Assembly (NCBI GenBank): GCA_023055355.1
Contig: JALJCS010000007.1
Location: forward strand, 2,460,001 to 2,524,000
Length of the DNA stretch: 64,000 bases
Direction: 5' to 3'
Source of the DNA: Agelaius tricolor
Lineage: Eukaryota; Chordata; Aves; Passeriformes; Icteridae
Program-made: the position numbers and the translations under genes
Part shown: in pieces, positions 59,285 to 64,000 of the stretch
Layout of the letters: each line of letters starts with the position of its first letter
Position numbering within the stretch: position 1 is the stretch's first letter
Notes under the pieces: generated by a model
Databases searched by the model: none
Seen by the model: the letters and a program-made list of their open reading frames with translations, nothing else
What the model was told of the DNA's origin: nothing

Positions 59285-59467
59285 CTCATCAGGAGAGAGC
59301 AGATAAATGGGAGTTAGCTCAGGGATTTCACTGGATCCACAGCTCAGCCCCAGGCAGGTCAGGATCTCCCTGAGAACTTCAAATCTCTTGGAATTGCTCA
59401 TTTTGAGCAAATTAAAATCCTCCTCAGTCTGCACATCCATGGCATTGCTGTCCAGCTCCAAATGGGC
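59285..59467 (-). CDS. HLCS: HLCS internal coding exon: N-terminal regulatory half, just upstream of the ligase domain
   Basis: This exon encodes 61 codons in phase 0-0 on the minus strand. It follows a long T-rich tract ending TGTCCTGCCAG and ends at a GTAAGC donor. The peptide starts [20 protein letters not shown], continues with the landmark [14 protein letters not shown], and ends [11 protein letters not shown]. Human HLCS, from memory, has the same order (VHLEL...TPEDFNLLK...[14 protein letters not shown]...TPLYLLS) at roughly residues 333-393. Its last codon joins in phase to the GAG that opens the exon at 27861, which gives the expected E-E junction. This part of HLCS lies N-terminal to the catalytic core and is thought to affect substrate carboxylase recognition. 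The preceding large exon must be to the right of position 64000. A longer open frame starts upstream in the intron at 59479, but those codons precede the acceptor and should not be counted. Confidence 0.95.
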
Positions 59468-59704
59468 CTGGCAGGACATAGAAAAAAAGAAAATCAGTTT
59501 TTAATTCAGGGATCACAACCATCAAGACACCAGAATTTCCTCTGAAACCCACCTAAAATTTAATTTCTTCAGAAACTTTTTCTGAAGGAGTCGATCAAAC
59601 TTGTATTTTACCAAGTTAAATTTAATGTTCTGCTTTTCAGCTCTGCCAGAACCAACAGCAAGATTGGGCATTTAATATTCCGTGCATGAAGAGAATTGCA
59701 ATTA

Positions 59705-60085
59705 CAATTAAAATGGCATTATAACTGAAATTCCATTAAAACTGAAATTCCATCAAAAGTGAAATTCCATCAAAACTGAAATTCCATTAAAACTGAAATT
59801 CTATTAAAATTTAAATTCCATTATAACTGAAATTCCATTATACCTGAAATTCTATCAAAAGTGAAATTCCATTAAAATTCCATAAAAACTGAAATTCCAT
59901 TATACCTGAAATTCCATCAAAAGTGAAATTCCATTATAACTGAAATTCCATCAAAACTGAAATTCCATCAAAACTGAAATTCCATTATACCTGAAATTCC
60001 ATCAAAAGTGAAATTCCATTAAAATTGAAATTCCATCAAAACTGAAATTCCATCAAAACTGAAATTCCATCAAAATTATATTAAA
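59705..60085. repeat. Minisatellite, 17-bp unit, about 22 copies
   Basis: The unit is AAAACTGAAATTCCATC with ATTATACCTG and AAAGTG variants. It lies about 240 bp upstream of the HLCS exon in transcript terms. Confidence 0.93.
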
Positions 60086-60445
60086 ATTGAAAGAGCTTTT
60101 TAGAAGTTGAACGAGGTATGGAGAACTCAAGCAAGTCACATGAATTCAGTGGAAATCAGTGCAGATAAAGAATCCCTTCTGTCTAAAAAGTACTTTTTCA
60201 CCTGGTAGAAAATCACTCCTCATGGCTGAAGCAGATGCTTAGAAGTTAAAATTAAATGCAAGAGGAAAAAATCCTTCATAAACCTCCTTTTTGGCCCTTT
60301 TTTCCTGCTTTTCCAAGATATTTCAAAGCCTTTGTATGTTGGAACCCTGAATTTTGGGCTTTCTGTGCTGCCAGGCTCTGACCCCCAAGAGAACACTGCA
60401 CTGACCTGAGGGCCTGGAGAAGCTTCCAAACTTCAATAATAAAAC

Positions 60446-60865
60446 TGAGATTAAAGGTGTGGAGTTGGAATAGAAGTGTGTGAGATCACAGGGTGGGAAA
60501 CTCAGAGTTTAAGGGTTTAGAATACAGGAATAGAGAGAAAGCAAGATGGAGGGTTTGGGGTGGAGGCTGCTCCTTCTTCTTCTTCTTCTCCATGGGTTTG
60601 GGTGGTTTTGTGTCATTGGATAAAAAAGTCCCCATTGCAGGCATGGGTGGTTGGGTGTTGGGTTAAAAGTGAAAATAATTGAGGTGTCATTTGTTAATTG
60701 GACAGTTTATCCTTCAAAGGCCTTGCAGAGAGAGACAGGGCTCCATTTTTAGTTTGTTGGAGTGAAGTGCTGCAGAACTCAGGGTTTGTGAGACTGTGAC
60801 AGAGATAAGAACTGATAAACATCTGAGTGCCAACAAGAAATACCCTCTCACACATTTAATCCTGA
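60446..60865 (+). mobile_element. Probable LTR of a songbird endogenous retrovirus
   Basis: The block AGTTGGAATAGAAGTGTGTG through GGCTGCTCCTTCTTCTTCTT, GGTTAAAAGTGAAAATAATT, GACAGTTTATCCTTCAAAGG and AACTGATAAACATCTGAGTG resembles, from memory, an abundant passerine LTR. The ends are near TGAGATTAAAGG and ACATTTAATCC, which are roughly complementary, but I could not fix them or find a target-site duplication. Confidence 0.5.
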
Positions 60866-61025
60866 CCCTGGTGAAAAAAACTCCAAAGAATCCACACTTG
60901 TACTCTCTGCAGATCGATTGATTGCTATTAAATACAGCCCTTCTTTTTGTTCATTCCTTCCATTTTGCAAAATTTCATTATGTTCTTTGTGTTTTACATA
61001 TTTTCGTTGAAATTCAGGGAAATGA

Positions 61026-61183
61026 ATGAGTGTGGCTGCCCCTGGATCCCTGGCAGTGCCCAAGGCCAGGTTGGACCCTGGGGCTGGAGCAGCCTGGGAC
61101 AGTGGGAGGTGTCCCTGCCATGGCAGGGCTGGGATGGGATAATTTTAAGATCCTTTCCAACCCAAACCACTCCATGATTGTAA
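61026..61183 (+). mobile_element. CR1 LINE 3' end
   Basis: It runs from GTGGCTGCCCCTGGATCCCT to CAAACCACTCCATGATTGTA. It contains GGCAGTGCCCAAGGCCAGG and GCAGCCTGGGACAGTGGGAG. Confidence 0.87.
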
Positions 61184-62020
61184 AATAAACACATTAAAAA
61201 GGAGGCAGGACACACCCACCCACCAGAGGAGTGCAGAAGAAAGAGAAACAAATCTGCCAGAATAGTTCCTGGCTGATGTCACTGCCTGGAAACAACGAGG
61301 GCTTTTCAAATCCAGACTGGAAGTCATTGAGAATTATAAAATGTCCCACTAATGCTTTTAATCTGATTTTTGAAGCTGTGCTCTGATGCCCTTTTCTTTT
61401 TCCTGGGAAAAACCTCTGGAGTATCAAGTTTTACTGCAGCAGGAGGATCAATTGAAAGGGTGCAGCAAAGCACAACTTGCAGGGACAGAATCAAATCCAT
61501 TTTCTGGCTGGCAGAGCTGCCTACAAAAAAAAAAGCAATAAATATCCTCCAGTGTCCAACAGAGCTCCCAAAAACCCAGCAGATCTAAGCTAATCAAAGA
61601 CAAAAACACTTCTGAGAACCCCCTGAATATTTCTGAGCTCTGTAACTGCTACCTGACCCCTGAGCAGTTAAAATTTCAGTGCTCTGGGCTGCTGAGAAAG
61701 TTCCCCACCTAAAATATTGGTACAAAAATAGAATCTTTCATGAAGTGGGTTCATCTTTCATATTCCTTTACTTAATCTTGGAAAACTCATCTTGCTCTGC
61801 TTTTCTCAATTATTTATTGGCTAAACTTCGTGGTACCTCTCATCAGCCTTTCCACCACCCAAAACTTTAGCTGGGAATATTTAAATAATTTCAATCATCA
61901 GTGACCAACATTTACCCTCCCATGGAAGCTTCCTCACCCATTATCCAGAAGGTAAAGTGAAGGAAAAAAAAAAGGAAAAAAAAAAATTATGAACACTTGA
62001 CCTTTATCTGTTTGGTCTTT
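61184..62020. other. Intronic sequence, nothing recognised
   Basis: Mixed intron with A-rich runs (61527-61537, 61964-61987). No feature is recognised. Confidence 0.5.
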
Positions 62021-62185
62021 TTGGGGTGGGGTGGTTTTTGTTTATTTGTTTGTTGGGTTTTTGTTTTGGTTTTTTTGTTTGGTTTTTTTTGTTTTGGTTT
62101 TTTTTGGGGGGGGTTTGGTGGTGCTTTTTTGGGGGTTTTTTTGTTGTTGTTTGTTTGAGGGTTTTCTTTGGCTGTTTTGGTGGTT
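62021..62185. repeat. T/G-rich low-complexity tract
   Basis: TTTTTGTTTGG-like sequence with G-runs (eight G near 62105, five near 62131). The hydrophobic F/W/G-rich frames through it are compositional artefacts. Confidence 0.9.
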
Positions 62186-62554
62186 TTTTAACCAGAGATC
62201 ACAATATCATGATACTGGAGAGACACTTCTATTGTGGGATATTATTTTTAAGTGGAATTAATGGTTTTGGCTCATCCTAGACTACCCCAATCCCACCCCC
62301 AGATTCTCTGAGCTATTTGATAGCTGCAGAATATTAAACATTTCAACCTTTAAAGCCTGAATAAGGACTCAGGAAACAAAAAAAAAGTTTCCAGCAAAGT
62401 TTATTCTGCACTTCCTGCTTTGCCACAATTCCTATTTTTGTAAGGCTTTTGTGGGATTTATTTCCCACCTCCCAAAATCTGCTCCAGCTGTATTCCTGTA
62501 CCATCTCCAGCAGGCAGAGAGGGAAAGCTCTGCTCTGGAATATGAGGAAATCCC

Positions 62555-62822
62555 AGAACAATCTGGGGTTGGAAGGAACCTCTGGAGATGTGATCCATTC
62601 CAACCCCTGCTCAGGCAGGGTCCCCTGGAGCAGGTGACACAGGAAGTGTCCAGGTGGGTCTGGAATGTCCCAGACTCCATCAGCTCCCTGGGCAGCTGTT
62701 CCATGGAAGGGAATTCCCCCTCAAGTGGAGCTGGAACTTTCTGGGCTTTGGTTTGTGGCCACTGCTCCCTGTGCTGCCACTGGGCACCCCTGGGAGCTCT
62801 GGCACCCCTTGGAGGCATTTCC
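62555..62822 (-). mobile_element. CR1 LINE fragment of another subfamily
   Basis: ATCTGGGGTTGGAAGGAACC, TCTGGAGATGTGATCCATTC, CTGCTCAGGCAGGG, GGTGACACAGGAAGTGTCCA and CTCCCTGGGCAGCTGTTCCA match the CR1 subfamily with the 'CTCTGGAGATCATC...CTGCTCAAGCAGG' 3' UTR. Confidence 0.8.
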
Positions 62823-62989
62823 TTGGATTAATGAGTGAAATTCCTGCTTCCTGCACAAAACTTGGCTTTACCTTGCCTGATCCATGGCAAAAATAAGAAA
62901 ATGTTTTCCCAGCAGTGACATTCCCCTTCTTTAACACCAAGGGAAACCCACCCTGCACTTGGACCCCTGCACATCCATTTACACCTGGG

Positions 62990-63206
62990 AATGGCTCCCA
63001 CTGGGAAAGGGGAGATTTGGGTGGGATATGGGGAAGGAATTCCTGGCTGGGAGGGTGGGCAGGGACTGGCATGGAATTCCCAGTGAAGCCCCTGGATCCC
63101 TGGCAGTGCCCAAGGCCAGGTTGGACACTGGGGCTGGAGCAGCCTGGGACAGTGGGAGGTGTCCCTGCCATGGCAGGGGTGGCACTGGGTGAGTTTCAGG
63201 ATATTC
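62990..63206 (+). mobile_element. CR1 LINE 3' segment, end-truncated at a CR1-CR1 junction
   Basis: It includes GGCATGGAATTCCCAGTG, GGCAGTGCCCAAGGCCAGG and TGGCAGGGGTGGCACTGGG. It stops at GTGAGTTTCAGGATATTCCT, where another CR1 begins. Confidence 0.85.
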
Positions 63207-63434
63207 CTGTGCTGGGAGGAAAGGCTGGCACAGCTGGGATTGTTCACCTGCACAGGAGAAGCTTTGGGCTGAGCTCAGGGTGGCCTTGCAGGGCCTGCAG
63301 GAGCCCCAGGAAAGCTGGAGAGAGACAATTTCCAGGGCATGCAGGGACAGCACACAGGGAATGGCTTCACACTGAAACATTACAGGTTTAGATCAGATAT
63401 TAGGAACAATTTCCTCCCTGGCAGGGTGGGCAGG
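63207..63434 (+). mobile_element. CR1 LINE, first part, split by an LTR insertion
   Basis: It runs from GTGCTGGGAGGAAAGGCTGG through GGGATTGTTCACCTGCACAG, CAGGAAAGCTGGAGAGAGAC and AGATCAGATATTAGGAACAA to the insertion site. It continues after the LTR at 63819. Confidence 0.87.
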
Positions 63435-63818
63435 TGTCACAGACATCTTTCATGAAAAATCCTTTCTTAGGATTTTTCCTTGTGAGAAGCTGCAGTTTCA
63501 GGAACCAAAGTAACCAATGGTTATCTGCTGCTGTGGAATGTAACAGGTAGACCTGTGATTGGTCTCCTGTGGGTGTTTGGATTTACTGACCACTCATGGC
63601 AGAGCTGGCTCTTGCTCTGTCTGAGACACAGATCTTTGTTATTCATTCTTGTCTATTCTTAGCTTAGCCAGCTTCTGAAGAAACCTTTTCCTTTCTATTG
63701 CTTTTTAGTATAATCTTAATGTAACATATATTATAAAATAATAAATCAAGCCTTCTGATCATGGAGTCAACATTCTCGTCTCTTCTTCATCCTGAAAACC
63801 CTTGTGACCATGGTCACA
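63435..63818 (+). mobile_element. Solo LTR, 384 bp, with 6-bp target-site duplication GGCAGG, nested in a CR1
   Basis: It runs from TGTCACAGACATC to CCATGGTCACA with GGCAGG at 63429-63434 and 63819-63824. It is the same family as the minus-strand LTR at 15275-15672: shared landmarks are CCTTTCTTAGGATTTTTCC, GTTATCTGCTGCTGTGGAAT, TTCTTAGCTTAGC and ATAATAAATCAAGCCTTCTG. AATAAA near the end marks the sense strand as plus, antisense to HLCS. The last 16 bp (63803-63818) are a perfect palindrome. Confidence 0.93.
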
Positions 63819-63990
63819 GGCAGGGGCTGGGATGGAATTCCCAGAGCAGCTGGGGCTGCCCCTGGATCCCTGGCAGTGCCCAAGGCCAGGTTGGACCCTG
63901 GGGCTGGAGCAGCCTGGGACAGTGGAAGGTGTTCCTCTGTCACCAAATGGAACAAAATGATTTTTCTGGAACAAAATGATTTTTCAGTTC
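63819..63990 (+). mobile_element. CR1 LINE 3' part, continuation after the LTR
   Basis: It shows GGGATGGAATTCCCAGAGCA, GGCAGTGCCCAAGGCCAGG and GCAGCCTGGGACAGTGGAAG. The 3' UTR then contains a short duplication, GGAACAAAATGATTTTTC twice, before TTCCCTCCCAGCC at the window edge. Confidence 0.85.
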
Positions 63991-64000
63991 CCTCCCAGCC

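Larger units (their letters stand above)
59468..64000 (-). other. HLCS: HLCS intron upstream of the 59.3-kb exon (continues off the right edge)
   Basis: This lies 5' of the 59467 acceptor in the transcript. No further coding exon is recognisable. It holds a 17-bp minisatellite, an LTR-like block, several CR1 copies and a nested solo LTR. Confidence 0.8.

Noticed and set aside
27590..59467. HLCS match as a processed pseudogene
   Set aside because: The exons are 31 kb apart, keep consensus acceptors and donors, and have intact compatible phases.
62026..62280. Hydrophobic F/W/G-rich frame as a membrane protein
   Set aside because: It is the translation of a T/G low-complexity tract.
1..64000. 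CRISPR array, operon, phage or other prokaryotic system
   Set aside because: Direct repeats here are head-to-tail arrays without unique spacers. The gene, splice sites and CR1/LTR content are vertebrate. No tRNA or rRNA gene was recognised either.

Overview
This window is vertebrate nuclear DNA, and everything points to a songbird (passerine). It is full of CR1 LINE 3' ends of the GC-rich passerine kind, carries several endogenous-retrovirus LTRs of songbird type, and has the AT-rich, tandem-repeat-rich look of avian introns. There are no prokaryotic-style operons. Nearly all longer open reading frames are translations of CR1 copies, LTRs or tandem repeats.

The one gene I can support is HLCS (holocarboxylase synthetase, the biotin-protein ligase), on the minus strand. 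Two consecutive coding exons are visible: 59285-59467 (61 codons) and 27590-27861 (90 codons plus 2 nt). Both have intact frames, consensus splice sites and matching phases, and joined they read colinearly with the middle of vertebrate HLCS as I recall it. The whole window is therefore inside HLCS: an upstream intron (59468-64000), a 31.4-kb intron (27862-59284) and the downstream intron (1-27589). The large N-terminal coding exon and the catalytic-core exons should lie outside, to the right and left respectively.

The rest is intron, and it divides by repeat type. The flanks (1-21 kb and 52.6-64 kb) hold CR1 insertions and LTRs. Four LTR copies are clearly delimited by target-site duplications: 12937-13396 and 54135-54594 (one 460-bp family, 4-bp duplications), and 15275-15672 and 63435-63818 (another family, 6-bp duplications; the second copy is nested inside a CR1). 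A fifth LTR lies at 9718-10581 and a probable sixth near 60.5-60.9 kb. The central part (18.4-50.7 kb) has almost no CR1. It holds about a dozen unrelated minisatellite or satellite arrays with periods of 23, about 34, 53, 64, 90, about 134, about 135, 151, about 170-199, about 348 and about 420 bp. Two of these show higher-order repeat organisation.

The most interesting structures are: a near-perfect 811-bp tandem duplication (2.27-3.89 kb) whose middle CR1 is a hybrid of the two outer ones; a 5.1-kb satellite array (39.4-44.5 kb), three monomers of which carry a segment also found once at 47.75 kb; a 160-bp piece of local sequence (4.94-5.10 kb) that recurs inside an LTR at 10.18 kb; a strong inverted CR1 pair (53.14-54.07 kb); and a composite CR1-CR1 junction shared by 2.58 kb and 63.2 kb. 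I see no new protein-coding system in the window.
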